A stretch of DNA of 64,000 bases from Cricetomys ansorgei (GCA_026225945.1 JAMJFZ010001868.1:8647001-8711000), one strand, 5' to 3'. Positions 9,870 to 21,580 are shown, numbered from the stretch's first letter. Notes: a model not told the origin generated them from the sequence alone. Program-made: numbers and translations.

Positions 9870-10307
9870 TGTAACAGTTAGCTACTGTGCTTTTTTACCC
9901 TCTAGCTCAGGAAGAAAAGGGAAGGATAGGAAGGAAGGAAGGAAGGAAGGAAGGAAGAAAGAAAGAAGGGAAGGAAGGAAGGAAGGAAGAAGGAAGGAAG
10001 GAAGGAAGGAAGGAAGAAAGAAAAAAAGAAGGAAGGAAGGAAATCTTCACTGCCCTTGTAGCAGCCTTGAAAGAGAGAGAAAAAGGAAGAAATATTCACA
10101 ACCTTTTTTGGCTGTCTTTAGCTTAGAGAGAGGGAGCTGACAGAGAGCTGGACTAGCATCCAACAGACAACCCACCAACTGCCAACTGCCACCCCAGGCC
10201 TGTTCTCCTTTGTATTCAAAGCAAAGTTCCCAGAAGTCCAAGCAGCATGTGATCATAAGGAAAGCTGCACATGACAAGAAAAAACTTCTTCAAAGCATCC
10301 TACTACA
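9870..10307 (-). repeat. 5' LTR of the NOL8-carrying provirus
   Basis: Minus-strand LTR from TGTAGTAG (10307) to TTACA (9870), matching 1878-2245. It holds a long GGAA/GAAA purine tract (9927-10045) much expanded relative to the 3' LTR. This accounts for most of the ~70-bp length difference. Confidence 0.85.
9927..10045 (+). repeat. (GGAA)n purine simple repeat within the LTR
   Basis: Near-perfect GGAA/GAAA tetramers on the plus strand, expanded from a shorter purine tract shared by all three LTRs. Confidence 0.95.
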
Positions 10308-10313
10308 TACAGT

Positions 10314-10760
10314 TTTTCCTCCTTTCCAATTGCTTTGAGGACACCCAAGGATTCCCTAATCTTCCAATGTCTCATATAGAATCACATACTGTAGGCATGC
10401 ATGTAGCATGCAGCATCCTCTCCCATAATGTAAATAATCTCTAGAATGCTTCTAATACTTAATACAATGTCAGTGCTATATTGATCATCATTCTATCGAA
10501 TCATTTAGTGAATGAAAACAACAACAACAAAAATCTATACATGTTCAGTACCGACACAACCATGGAGTTGTGTCATAGTACATGCCAGCAGAAATTCAAA
10601 TCCCCCATCCTCCAATATTTACCATCCAGCACTGGCTAAATCTGATGAAGATAAGGAACCTGCAACTATAGTCAACTGTATGCATGTGTATAGCTGTACA
10701 TACGTATAGTCAAGTCTATGTATGTGTAGTTTGCCTTTGCTTTTGTGTTATGTTTTTGTT
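10314..10760. other. Intergenic sequence, nothing recognised
   Basis: AT-rich DNA to the right of the provirus with no clear repeat or coding frame. Confidence 0.5.
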
Positions 10761-10762
10761 TG

Positions 10763-10862
10763 TTCTGTTCTGTTTTTCATTGCTGAGTATGGAGTTCAGG
10801 GCCTTGTACATGTTAAGCTCACATTCTGCTGCTTAGTTATATGCCCAGCTCTTAGTCAACTT
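10763..10862 (-). repeat. ID/B4-like SINE fragment
   Basis: 'ggagttcagggccttgtaca' followed by a pattern ending in 'atgcccagctctt' is a degenerate antisense tRNA-like SINE head. Confidence 0.45.
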
Positions 10863-11199
10863 CAAGCTTTGACACTGTTCCTGGTTTCTAGTAGTCCATT
10901 AAACTATAATAAGATTATTCTAATGTAATATCCTGAAAATAAAAGCACCTGGTATTTCAAGTGTATACACACCTGCAGCTTTTGTTCCAATCTAGGTAAA
11001 ATCTTCAGGTCTATCTAAAGCACTTGCTTTATGATGTCTAGCCTACTGTCCTGTTTTGTACAAGCACATGAGCTCATGACCTCAGAAGGCAGTCTACAAT
11101 TATTCCTAGGCTCTCTTCCTCTTATTTAACTGACTGCTGTGCTTACCACCTTTCACATACAGCTGTTTTATTAGTCTTCTGCACTTGTCCACGACAGTC

Positions 11200-11346
11200 T
11201 TATTCATTACATTTCAGTTCACGAACATGGCATGGAGGCTGGTCTCAAACTCACTCTATGGCTGAAGATAACCTTGAATTCCCCATGCTCCTATCTCCAT
11301 CACCCCAAGTGCTGGGATTATACGCATGTGACACCACACCTGCCTA
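11200..11346 (-). repeat. B1 SINE, diverged
   Basis: Antisense B1 with 'ctggtctcaaactcactcta' and 'aagtgctgggattatacgca'. Confidence 0.75.
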
Positions 11347-12419
11347 TGAAGAGTGATTTTTAATGTTCTATAGCACAATTGGGTCAATGTTGTTAATGAA
11401 AAAAATCAATTGAATACTTCAGAATAGTTAGTAGAAAATTTTTATGTTCTCAACACAAAGAAATGATGGATGTCTGGAGAGGCAGAAATACCAATCTCCC
11501 TTGGTGAGTCCTAATATATCAGAAACATGTCTTAGCTGAAAAAAATAAGTGTAGCTACCATCTTTACGTTTAAAATTAAAATACATGCTTTAAAAACAGC
11601 ACAGGGAAAAAACTTCTGGAAATATTTCCTTAGTTTCTCAGAGAAGGCCCAAGTCCCCCACCTTCTATATTTAAATGTGCTTCCCTGTAAAATGGCTGAC
11701 ATTCATTGAGAACAGCACTGAAACATGGCCTTCACCAGTTAAAAAAAAAAAAAGTTCAGTCTGTTTTACTTACTGATACAGAAAAAGGACAGGACTGGAC
11801 TTTGTAGAAGGATCTCCAACTCTGTTCTACTTATACTTTAGGGATCTCTTTAGGCAGATACTGAGAATCATGTAAACACCTTGACAAAACAAAGAAGTCC
11901 CTTCACAACCTGACTCCAGGCCGCCTCTCAAGTTTCTTTTCTGATCACTCCTCATGTGCCAGTCAAGCCTCAATGCTTTCAGCCATATGGTGCCCTTTGT
12001 GAGCGTCACCTTCCTTCTTTCCTTCCCGAGGACTCTCCATCATGTGGATGGCCCAGGACGGCCCAGCACAGGTGTTCACTTTCCTCATGAGGCCCTCCCT
12101 GGCCGCACCCCTCCTCTTTGTGCCACTTTCCTAGAGTATGTTCTATTCTGATGACAGGCATCACACTGAAGACAGAAGCTAGAACTTTCTTTTCTGTCTC
12201 TTGCACTATCCTGGTTTGCTCTAGAAGAGCAAAGCCACACTTATGTGTCTTTGCTTCTGCAGCATTTACCATGATGTCTGGCCTAACTGAAGCTTTCAGT
12301 GAATGCACAGCAAATCAAAACGGTGAGCAAGAAAAGTTAGCCCACAAATGAATACCTCTCGGTCTGAATACCATCCTAAGAGTATTGCAATTTCATGATA
12401 TTTTATTGTAAATCTATCT

Positions 12420-12545
12420 TCTGTAGAGAGATGGGGTTTCAATGTGTCTCCCAGGCTATCCTCAAACTCTTGAGTTCCAGCGATCCTCCTGCCTCACCTT
12501 GCTAAATAGCTGAGACTTCAGAAACACACCACCATACTCAGCTTA
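12420..12545 (-). repeat. Old 7SL-derived SINE (B1/PB1-like)
   Basis: Antisense: 'gatggggtttcaatgtgtct' and 'cgatcctcctgcctcacctt' show the 7SL-derived pattern, more diverged than neighbouring B1s. Confidence 0.55.
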
Positions 12546-12736
12546 TAAGTTTCCCTTGTCAACCAGTCTAGGTCACTGGTTCCCACATACTGCTATTTCA
12601 TACTCTTGTAAACTATCCAGAGATACTAGGGAACTGGCATAAAGTACATCAACTCTTTGTTTTGAAAAGTAGAAGTTTAGCTAATAAATACACATAAAAC
12701 TTCTGCACCATTCTCATTATTTCACATAAGAATCTT

Positions 12737-12893
12737 TTTATGTTTGTTTTCTGAGAAAGGGTTTCTCTATGTGGCCCTGTTTGTCCTGGGACTAGCTCTG
12801 TAGACCAGGCTTGACTCAAACTAAGAGATCTGCCTGCCTCTATCTCCTGACTGCTAGAATTAGAGGTGTGCATGACCCAGCCTGGCAACAAGA
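12737..12893 (-). repeat. B1 SINE
   Basis: Antisense B1 with 'tctgtagaccaggcttgact' and 'gatctgcctgcctctatctc'. Confidence 0.85.
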
Positions 12894-13169
12894 ACATTTT
12901 AAAAACAAAATTCAAGAACACTGTTACTTCAGAATCAACGAGTTTATAATTGAATACTTTAATATTATGAAGAATTTTCTTTCAGAGACCTCTAGGTGAG
13001 TCCTCTTTGCACTTTATATTACTTGATCTGAGGCTCTTTTTCACCCATTTTTTTTGTGCCTATGTGTGGTGTATATATGTGTACAAGTCCATGTACACGC
13101 ACATATGTGCAGGCACATATGCATGTGTGTGCAGGTAATGACCAGAGGCCGAAATTGAATGTGATTCTT

Positions 13170-13325
13170 CCTCTATCTCTCCCCATCTCATTTTTTGAGA
13201 CAAAGTCTCTCGCTGAACCCAGAACTTGCTGGTTTAGCTAGAACAGATGGCCAGTGAGCCCTGGGAGTCTCCTGTCTTCACCTCCTGGGTGCTAGGATTA
13301 CAAGCACCTGGATTTTCACATGGAT
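13170..13325 (-). repeat. Composite rodent SINE, partial
   Basis: Antisense: 'tctccccatctcattttttg' and 'ctcctgggtgctaggattac' match the arrangement at 46625-46905, but this copy is truncated. Confidence 0.5.
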
Positions 13326-13334
13326 GTTAAAGAC

Positions 13335-13515
13335 CCCAACTCAGAGCCAGGTGGTGGTGTGCACACCTTTAATTCCAGCACTCTGGAGGCAGAGACAGGC
13401 AGATCTCTGTGAGTTCGAGGCCAGCCTGGTCTACAGAGTGAGTTCCAGGACAGCCAGAGTTACAACAGAGAGACCCTGTCTTAAAAAACCAAAACCAAAA
13501 CCAAAACCAAAAAAT
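13335..13515 (+). repeat. B1 SINE with A-rich tail
   Basis: Sense B1 from 'gccaggtggtggtgtgcaca' to 'gagaccctgtcttaaaaaac' with a CCAAAA repeat tail. Confidence 0.92.
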
Positions 13516-13559
13516 TCAAAACAAAAAAACTCAAACATCTAACTTGTGCTTGCACAAAA

Positions 13560-13562
<3 letters not shown>

Positions 13563-13604
<42 letters not shown>

Positions 13605-13612
13605 TATATATA
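13563..13612. repeat. (TA)n microsatellite
   Basis: Uninterrupted TA dinucleotides, abutting an antisense B1. Confidence 0.95.
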
Positions 13613-13735
13613 ATAGTCTTGGCTATTCTGGAACTCACTGTGAAGACCAGGCTGGCCTTGAACTCAGAGATCCACCAGCTTCTGTTTGCTGAGTGCTGGG
13701 ATTTAAGGTGTGAACCACCATGCCCAGCACAAAAA
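13613..13735 (-). repeat. B1 SINE
   Basis: Antisense: 'agaccaggctggccttgaac' and 'gagtgctgggatttaaggtg'. Confidence 0.87.
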
Positions 13736-13964
13736 ACTCTCTAATACCTGAGCCATTTCTATAGCCCTTTTGACCTATTTCAAAGATAGTTTGAAGATTA
13801 ATATATTCTCAGCATTTTCCCATAATATTCATAAAAAGAAAAAACATATATAACTTTTTGTAAATTTTCCCCTATTCTAAGTAAATTTTCCTGAGTCATC
13901 ATAATTATCTTGTATGCTTCCTGTCAGAATATGTGAGAACAGTTAGTATTTTTTCTGAAGCTTT

Positions 13965-14137
13965 TTTATGCTTATTTGTGTGTGTCTGTGGGTGAACCTG
14001 AGGAGAAGAAACCCTTTGGATCTGTGGAACTGGAGCCACAGATGGTTGTAAACCACCATATAAGTACTGGGAATTGAACCTGGGTCCTCTGCAAGAGCAG
14101 CCAGTGCTCTTAACGGCTGAGCCATCTCACTAACCCC
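13965..14137 (-). repeat. B2 SINE
   Basis: Antisense B2 with 'gggaattgaacctgggtcct' (complement of the tRNA-like B box) and 'ggctgagccatctcac'. Confidence 0.82.
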
Positions 14138-14234
14138 TGCTTCTGGGGCTTTTGCAAGTAACTCTTGAATTCCTTTTTCATCTGCTGTGTTTCATAGAGT
14201 TTGTCCTCTTCTCTTGGGAAGCCTTGCTTCTCTT

Positions 14235-14237
<3 letters not shown>

Positions 14238-14276
<39 letters not shown>
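14238..14276. repeat. (CA)n microsatellite
   Basis: Near-perfect CA repeat. Confidence 0.95.
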
Positions 14277-14277
<1 letters not shown>

Positions 14278-14369
14278 CCCTTTTTGAATCCTTAGGGGAT
14301 TTCCCTGTTGTTTGTCAAGTAGGAAAATAACAAATATTTCAGTTCTCTTTTGAAAATATTTTTAGAGCC

Positions 14370-14750
14370 ATCAAGATGGCTCAGTGAGTAAGCGTAGTTG
14401 TCATAAAAGCCTGACAACCTCCAATCCCTAGAAACCAAGCAGGAAAAAACACGGTGTGGCAGCACGTCTGGAATCTCAGTTCTCTAAAGTGAGCTGGGAG
14501 GTAGAAATGGGAATCACCCAGAAGTTTGCAAGAGTCTGAAGAAAGCAGCAAGGCAGAAACAAGAGGGGCTCTGCGGCTCTGCATCAGTACCATGTAAGGA
14601 GAGAATCTACTCCCCACAACTGTCCACCTCTATCTCCACATGTGTGTACGCATACACCTGTGCCCCAACCCACCTCTCTCTCTCTTTCTCCCTCCCTCTC
14701 TCTTTCTTTCTCTTTCTCTCACACACAGTTTAAATAAATAACATCTTAGT
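14370..14750 (+). repeat. Composite rodent SINE with (TC)n tail
   Basis: Starts with the tRNA-like 'atcaagatggctcagtgagt', has a B1-like middle ('ggtgtggcagcacgtctgga') and ends in CT-rich and CACACA tracts. Confidence 0.55.
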
Positions 14751-15159
14751 CATATGCCATGTGTATATTTCTTGAACTTTTAATAACTTAGGTTGACTGC
14801 TCAGTGTCTGTCTATTCTATTTGATGGGGTAGTGATATACAATACAAACCACACAGAAGCATGTGGAGGAATGTTTGGGTGATATAAATACAAAGCATTT
14901 TGCCATAGCACAAACCAATCAGATATAAGTTCTTCGTGCTAGGACAGCTCATAATGGTTAACCATCCTGTAAAGATAACTTCCAATGCCATGGTAGAGTC
15001 TGGAAACATATTTCTAAAGTAGATTAAAAGATCGGTTTCTTATTTCTTGGAGTACATGATTAATATAGATGAGACCATCTTTAATTACTAAAATAATATT
15101 TATTTGTCCTACTTCAGCTCCTATATCTTTTTAAGATCATTTATAAATTATGTATTTTA

Positions 15160-15265
15160 GATGGTGGAAGCAGGAAGATGAGGTGTTCAAGGTCTTCTTA
15201 GCTATATGATAAGTTCCAGGGTCAGCCTGGGTTACAAGAGACCCTGTCTGAAACAAAACCAGCCA
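15160..15265 (+). repeat. B1 SINE, partial
   Basis: Sense right half of B1: 'gggtcagcctgggttacaag' and 'agaccctgtctg'. Confidence 0.55.
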
Positions 15266-15289
15266 AACAAACAAACAAAAGCACATCTA

Positions 15290-15445
15290 TTGCCCCAACA
15301 TTTTGGTGGCAAATGCTTTAATCCCAGGACTTGGGAGGCAGAGGCAGGCAGATCTCTAAACTTGAGGCCAGCCTGGTCTACATAGCTAGTTCCAGGACAA
15401 ACTGGGCTACAAAGGGAATCCATGTCTCAAAAAACCAAGCCCTTC
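15290..15445 (+). repeat. B1 SINE
   Basis: Sense B1: 'tgggaggcagaggcaggcag' and 'aggccagcctggtctacata'. Confidence 0.87.
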
Positions 15446-15829
15446 CAAAAAACACATCTATTAACTGAGATGCCTTTACCAATAATATGGTAACTTTATC
15501 CAAAGTACTTCACTGCTGGTTGTTAATATTCTGTGAACTTTCTTTCCTTTTATCATCACAGAGGGAATTACATTCTGAAGAAAATCCCTGTGTGAAACGT
15601 TAATAGAAAGAAGAAATAAATCACAGATTCCTTATTAGCTTCCTAGGTGAATATTTGTGATGGAATACTGAAATATTTAACTTTGAGATTTCCACTTAGC
15701 CCTTTCCAGAAGCAAATGGCATCATGAAGAGACAGACACCTAGACCCAGCTCAGTCCCTTTTGTCTACCCTGGCAGGAAAGTTCCACTCAATTCAGCATA
15801 CCAACGCATATGCAGTAGGTAATTTTTGG

Positions 15830-15990
15830 ATTTTTTTTGGGGGGGTGGGGTTGAGACACGGTTTCTCTGTTGTAACTCTGGTTGTCCTGGAACTCCCTTT
15901 GTAGACCAGGCTTGCCTCAAACTCACGAATCCACTGCCTCTGCCTCCTAAGTGTTGGGATTAAAGGTGTGTGCCATCACCACCCAGTGAG
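15830..15990 (-). repeat. B1 SINE
   Basis: Antisense B1 after a T/G-rich start: 'gttgtcctggaactcccttt' and 'aagtgttgggattaaaggtg'. Confidence 0.9.
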
Positions 15991-16064
15991 ATTTTCTTAA
16001 ATTAAAATACTTGAAAGAATAAGTGGTTTATTTTCCTATGACTGGTTTTTGCTTTGTTTTGTTT

Positions 16065-16262
16065 TGTTTCTTTTCTTTTTGGTAGAACTCAGGACTGAAC
16101 TTCTAGTCTCACGGATGGGAGGCAAGCGCTGCACCACTGGCTCACATTCCCTGCCCACACACCCTACTCTTGGAGGGTACAAAGTTTCCTGCCAGGTTGA
16201 TCTTGAACTTGCCGTCCTCCTCCTTTCAAACTCCTGAAGCTGCATGCCCCACACCTGGCTCC
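16065..16262 (-). repeat. B4-type (ID + B1) SINE
   Basis: Antisense ID-like head ('gaactcaggactgaacttct', 'gcaagcgctgcaccactggc') joined to a diverged 7SL-like half ('caggttgatcttgaacttgc'). Confidence 0.55.
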
Positions 16263-16867
16263 TCTGTCACTACACTGATGATTATTATTACTTTCTTTGA
16301 ATCAGCTTATTTTCAAGTATCCTGCGAGGTGTGAATTTGTACCTGGGAAGAGATAGAATACTTCAAAGAGGGGAAAATTCAGAAGCAATATACAAACTGT
16401 TCCCAGTGTATTGATTAAAGGAGAGTCAAGAGGAAAACATAGGCACTTTATTTAAAGTTGTTGCTGACACCTATCAATATTTTATTTTGAATAGGATTTC
16501 ATGGATTACCCAAAGAACTAGGAAATATGCTGCGGGCGGGGGTAGGGGTGTGTGTGTGTAGTTACATGACCAAAACACTGATCTCCTTTGTGTTGAGGGG
16601 TGCAGGGGAGGGGAGAGTCCTGTGTGTTGATAGAGAAGAAGAAAAACAAAGGACAAAGGAATCTCTCTTTAATTAATCCTACGAACTAAGCAAAAATAAA
16701 TAGAACACTTGTTTCAGCAACAGAAGCAAACAGTTGACAATTGAAGGAAGCCACCTGCAAGAGACTTTTGAACACAAACTGCCCAGAGATCCCAGACACT
16801 GTTGGGATACAATCACACAGAGACTGGCAAAACCTTCCATGGAAAATGATAGTGTAGGGGACTGAAC

Positions 16868-17055
16868 AGAGGGCCCAGTGGTTAAAAGCACTGGCTGCTC
16901 TCCCAGAGGACCAGGGTTCAATTCCCAGCACCCACATGGCAGCTCACAACTCTCTGTAACTCTTGTTCCAGGAGATCTGACACCTTCACACAGACATATA
17001 TGCAGTCAAAACACCAATGTACATAAAATAAAAATACTAAAATATTAAATATTAA
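16868..17055 (+). repeat. B2 SINE
   Basis: Sense B2: 'agcactggctgctctcccag', 'ggttcaattcccagcaccca', then AATAAA-rich tail. Confidence 0.88.
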
Positions 17056-17429
17056 AAAAAGAAAAAGGGTTAAGTATAAAAAAAAAAAAGAAAGCTCAGA
17101 GTGTAAACATCTGAGCTTTGTAGCTGTACAAGGTCTGTTGCAGCTACACTCCACTGCTGGAGCATAAAAGTGACCAAAACCTATACAATAGACTGGAATG
17201 CAGGGTTCTGTTACAATTGTTAATACCGAAATTAAATTTTCATATGAAACATCATTTTTGTGTAGTAGAATATTATTAATCTTTTGATTCTTTCCCCCAG
17301 TAATCACAAAATGTTAAAACCATTCCTGTTCTTAGTCTGTCGCTCTTACAACGTCAGGTGATAGACTGGATTGGGGCCATGAACCATAGTATTGCTGTCC
17401 TTCATCTAACCAGTTCAATAAAAAACAGT

Positions 17430-17530
17430 GTTTCTCAACACGTTGGAGGTGGGGGCAGAAAGTCAAGAGTTCAAAGTCATTATTGGCCACATAACAAGCT
17501 CAAGGCCAGCCTGTGCTACAGGAAGGCTGC
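17430..17530 (+). repeat. B1-like fragment
   Basis: 'gctcaaggccagcctgtgct' and surrounding words resemble the centre of B1; diverged. Confidence 0.4.
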
Positions 17531-17584
17531 CTCAGAACAGACAAGACAAAACTCACAAAATTAACCAGTTTGAAGACCAGAGAA

Positions 17585-17795
17585 AGGCCTCAGCAGTAAT
17601 GAGCACTTACTGCACTTCTAGAGGACCAGGGTTCAATTCCTAGCACCCACACTGGGTGTCTTAACAACTGTGTATAACTCCAGCTCCAGGGAATCCAATA
17701 CCTTCTTCTGGCCTCCACAGACTGCATTCACATGCACAGACCCACAAACACACAGAAATACAAATATAATCGTACTTAAAAATAAATCTTTTTTT
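17585..17795 (+). repeat. B2 SINE
   Basis: Sense: 'gaccagggttcaattcctag', 'taactccagctccagggaat', then 'aaaaataaatctttttt'. Confidence 0.78.
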
Positions 17796-17829
17796 AGACT
17801 TTTTGTTTTGGTTTATTTGTTTTTTAATG

Positions 17830-17962
17830 GTTTTTTTAGATGTACATTGGGTATTTTGTGTGTGAAGGTGTCAGATTCCCTGGAACTAGAGTTACAGACA
17901 ACTGTGAGGTGCCATATGGGTGCTGGAAATCAAACCTGGGTTCCCTGGAAGAGCAGCCAGTG
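17830..17962 (-). repeat. B2 SINE
   Basis: Antisense: 'ggaactagagttacagacaa', 'gggtgctggaaatcaaacct'. With the preceding sense B2 it forms an inverted pair around a short AT-rich spacer. Confidence 0.78.
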
Positions 17963-18009
17963 ACCAAAATAAGTACCTACTTTGGTCAGGGACTACTGTA
18001 GATTGGGGA

Positions 18010-18500
18010 CCATGATGCCTAATAATAAGATAAACACGAGCCCTGTCCTCACAGAGCTTACATTATAATGATCAGACAGATGTCTAATTATACACATAAT
18101 AAATGGCTATGAGGAAAAAGGACAGGCCTAAACTCTGATTGTAATCTAGACCAGGAGGTCAGGAGCAGCCTCTCTGAGGAAAGAGTGTGATACAGACTGA
18201 AGACTGAGACTGCACTGGCATGGTGAAGAGAGTGGGGGTGGGGGCAGGAAGAAGATATCTTAGGTAGGACACCTTGGTGGTCACAGGAGGCCTGTGTAGC
18301 TGGAAAACACAATGTGAAGGGAGAGGGACAGCTGGAGAAGCTGTGGCAATGGGTAAAAGCAACACATTCAGAGCCCAACAGATCTTACTCAGAACAATAG
18401 AAAGCCATTGAAAGCTTTAAATCCAGGGTCAGATTTGCAGTGTTAAAAGGTCACTGAGGAGGCTGGATCTGAGAGTCAGGGCAAGTGGATATGATCAAAA
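18010..18500 (+). repeat. Ancient mammal-wide interspersed repeat (name not assigned)
   Basis: Phrases such as 'ctgtcctcacagagcttaca', 'agaaagccattgaaagcttt' and 'ggtcagatttgcagtgttaa' recur across mammalian genomes in this order. It is the same family as part of 26.6-28.1 kb. I recognise the family but not its database name. Confidence 0.45.
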
Positions 18501-18543
18501 GACACGGTAAAAAATTCTTGAAGAATGCGTGTACATACACAAG

Positions 18544-18546
<3 letters not shown>

Positions 18547-18575
<29 letters not shown>
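18547..18575. repeat. (CA)n microsatellite
   Basis: CA dinucleotide tract. Confidence 0.95.
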
Positions 18576-18704
18576 AGATCATGAGTTAGTGAGGGACAGG
18601 AGTGGTGGCTATAGTGGTCAAATTCTCCCAAAGACAACTGGGCCCTAGACTCTGCACTGTAGTTGGTAGATCTAGATGTTATTCTTTTACCTATATCGGG
18701 GACA

Positions 18705-18862
18705 ATTCTTTATTTATTTATTTTGCACACACTTGTATGTGTGTGCCACAGTGCATAGGACAACTTGCATAGGTCAATTCTCTGGTTCGACTTTGTGAAT
18801 TCTGATGATCAAACTCAGCTTGGGTGGCAAGAGCTTTTACCATCTTCTGGCCTCTATTCTGC
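18705..18862 (-). repeat. B3-like SINE, diverged
   Basis: Antisense: 'ttatttatttattttgcaca' start and 'catcttctggcctct' within a B2/B3-like layout. Confidence 0.5.
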
Positions 18863-19659
18863 CAGTACTATTCTTAATGAGTTACATATACCAACTCACT
18901 GACATTCCACAAATCTCCTCCAAAGATCATAGGTAGGCTCTGTTACCAGCCCTTTAAAGAAGATAAATTCATATGGCTGGCAAGTCTGAACAGGATGGGG
19001 GGCAGGGATAATTGCAAGAGAAAGATAAGAGTGAGACAGAAGAGGGAGAAGAAAATAACAGAGGTGCATTCTATTAGGGCCTGCAGTTTTGCTAGACCCT
19101 GGTAGGAAATTACATTGTTTTCTGGGAATGAGGCCCAAATGCAGTCAGGCAGCTGCTTTGGGCATCTGTAGAAGCTCTCACGAGAGAACTCATTACAACA
19201 CAAATATACCCGATGTAATATTTAGGATGTATTTATCCTCTAAAGCACTCTCTGTTTACTTAAGATTCAGACTTTGCTGGGCACCCTGTGTTTTATCTGG
19301 CAACCTCAAGGAAGCAGACATTAGTTTCAATAAATCGCTGGGTGCCAGCTGGAGACACCTCGCCTCTTGAGAATCTGAAACTCAGGGTGAATAGAGTATA
19401 CAAGTCTAAGAAGCCTCCTGGAAGAATCTAGGAACCACCAGCACAAAATGGAGGATTCAGTTTTCACCTTTGCCTCCAGACTCACTTCTCAGACTCTGCC
19501 ACCTCACAGAAATTTATGGAACTTAGAGGCATAGAGCGAGTGGGGTGACTTCCACAGGGGATCTGGGAGTTGAAAGGAGCTTGTCCCATCATGTCCAGCC
19601 TTCCCAACAGCTCAAAGCAGCATCTGATGTACAACTGACCCATTATCTGTGAGTCAGGC

Positions 19660-19745
19660 ACCCACTGATTAGTACTGGGGACTGAACACCCGGCCCTTGC
19701 ATATTCAGCACATTCACTACAAGTAAGCTATACCCACAGTCCTCT
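19660..19745 (-). repeat. ID-like SINE fragment
   Basis: 'agtactggggactgaacacc' and 'agctatacccacagtcct' are an antisense ID-like tRNA head. Confidence 0.45.
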
Positions 19746-20194
19746 GTTTTTATATAAGGGAATTTGGCATTCCCAGATGATGGGGAGCAGTCCAGGAATG
19801 ACCCTCGGTGTCTGAGGGGTGACATATTTTGTACACTCTAGTCTTCCGAGCCCTTTCTTGAGGCGCTCTGCCATGTCCCCCGGGCCCGGCTCACTCTGTT
19901 GACACATCCTTTTCTCTCCTCTGTCTTCTCAACATTCTCTCTGTGGCCAAGAATTTCTCTCCTCTAGAGAAGAATCTGAAGGTCAGCAGTTTTGAGTCCA
20001 TCTCAGAACTTTTCATCGGCTGACATCTAAGACCTCAGGGTCTCAACTGCTTACTGAGGCATTCTTCCAAACAAAAACAACCTGAGCTTCTCCCAAAGAA
20101 GAATGTGGATGCCAGCAGTTAAGAAAAAAAATTGTTAAGTTTGGCAGTAGTATCAAAAATTTTTTTTGCCAGGAGGTCAGAAAAAAAAAAAAGT

Positions 20195-20312
20195 AACAGC
20201 CTGGTGTGGTTGTGAATGTCGGCACTCAGAGGCAGAGATAGATGGATGTATGTGAGTTCAAGACCAGCCTAGTCTACATAGTGAATTCCAAGGCAGCCAG
20301 GGCATCGTTTTG
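20195..20312 (+). repeat. B1 SINE, 3' truncated
   Basis: Sense: 'cagcctggtgtggttgtgaa', 'agttcaagaccagcctagtc'. Confidence 0.77.
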
Positions 20313-20444
20313 GTTGTAATCACCATACACCATTTCACTAGTGACATCGTCATATTCTTGCCCCACTCTTTTCTGACTGTTGTACAGAATGATTGGGTTT
20401 CATTACAGCATGTGCAGGAACGTATACATCAACATACTCCTCTT

Positions 20445-20685
20445 TTAAGATTTATTTTATTATCATTTTTAGGTTTATATATTTTATTATTTTGTGTGTA
20501 GAAGTGTTTTGCATGTACGCCTGTGCACCATATGCATGCCTGGTGCCCTGGAAGGTGAGAAGAGGTCTTTGAATACCTGGAAATAGAGCTACATGTGAGC
20601 TGCCATGTGGGTGCTGGGAATCGAACTGGAGCCCTCTGCAAGAGAAAAAAATCTTCTTAACCACTGAGCCAACTCTCCAGCCCTG
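20445..20685 (-). repeat. B2 SINE, full length
   Basis: Antisense: 'tttattattttgtgtgtaga', 'gggtgctgggaatcgaactg', 'ccactgagccaactctccag'. Confidence 0.88.
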
Positions 20686-20689
20686 TTTT

Positions 20690-20895
20690 TATTATTTTAA
20701 ATTACATGTACTGTGTGTCTATTTGTGAGTCTATGTACATGAGTGTAGCTGCCTCCAGAGGTCAGAGGTCTCAGATCTTTTGGAGCTGAAGTTATGGGTG
20801 GTTGTGAACCACCAGATGTGGGTGATGGGAACCTAACTTGGTTCCTCTTAGAGAGCAGCAAGCACTCTTACCTGCTGAGCCATCTCTACAGCTTC
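20690..20895 (-). repeat. B2/B3-type SINE
   Basis: Antisense, tandem to the previous copy: 'gggtggttgtgaaccaccag' and 'acctgctgagccatctctac'. Confidence 0.77.
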
Positions 20896-21167
20896 CATCA
20901 GCTTATTATTAATGGAAATTCAATTGCATTTCCCTTTAAAAAGGGGCATTAATAGTTCAGGAAAATATTAATAGGTATAATTTGGGGGTTATATTATTGA
21001 TTCCAGATAAATCTATTGATTTATTTTCCTGCCTTTAAATCTAGCTCAAAATTAAATCTGATTACATTTGTACAGTAAGGAAAAAGGTTTTGGTGAATAT
21101 CGTAGCTGCTTACAGAGCAGCTTACAAGGCGTCTGCCTTGCTGTTCTTTAAACAGTAATAATAATTA

Positions 21168-21230
21168 TAAGGGGGGTGCTTGCCTAGCATGTGAGAACGC
21201 TTGGGTTTCCCCAGCACCAAAAAATAATAA
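21168..21230 (+). repeat. ID-like SINE fragment
   Basis: Sense 'gggtgcttgcctagcatgtg' to 'ggtttccccagcacc'. Confidence 0.45.
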
Positions 21231-21284
21231 ATAGGGCCAGAAATATCATTGAATAACAACACTTGCAAGCGAAGCCTGATGCCT

Positions 21285-21580
21285 GAGAATGGTCCCCAGA
21301 ACCCACGTGAAAAGCCAGATGCAGTGGCAGCCATCTGTAATCTCAGTATTCCTACCTCAGGACTCAGGATGCGAGGTGGAGACAGGAGCTTCAGCTCAAA
21401 GCTCAGGAGCAAGAGATACAGACGGAAGAGAGACCCCACCTCAGCAAGGCTGGAAGCTGAAAACCGACTCTCAAAAGTTGGTATCTGAGCTCCACAAAAA
21501 CACTGCAGCATCCCCATGCCTGCAGTCACATTCGCTCACACTCTAAACAAAAAAACAAACAAATAAATAAATACAGCTCC
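21285..21580 (+). repeat. Composite rodent SINE
   Basis: 'gaacccacgtgaaaagccag', 'tgtaatctcagtattcctac', then a variable 3' part and an AAACAAAC/AAAT tail. Confidence 0.5.

Larger units (their letters stand above)
1878..10307 (-). mobile_element. Class II (ERVK/betaretrovirus-like) provirus carrying a NOL8 segment
   Basis: A two-LTR provirus lies on the minus strand. Flanking hexamers are gacagt (1872-1877) and tacagt (10308-10313), a 6-bp target duplication with one mismatch, typical of class II ERVs. In order of transcription: 5' LTR (9870-10307), Lys-type primer binding site (9850-9867), gag, dUTPase/protease, reverse transcriptase, RNase H and integrase remnants, a NOL8-derived block in the usual env position, polypurine tract (2246-2258) and 3' LTR (1878-2245). 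All viral frames carry stops and frameshifts, so the copy is dead. A B1 SINE and a second collapsed provirus have inserted into it. Confidence 0.88.

Noticed and set aside
9862..10140. Lys/Glu/Gly/Arg-rich frames at the GGAA array
   Set aside because: They are translations of the tetranucleotide repeat in the LTR.
13170..14140. tRNA-like A and B boxes in B2/ID copies, considered as tRNA genes
   Set aside because: They are SINE heads without intact cloverleafs, followed by SINE bodies and A-rich tails.
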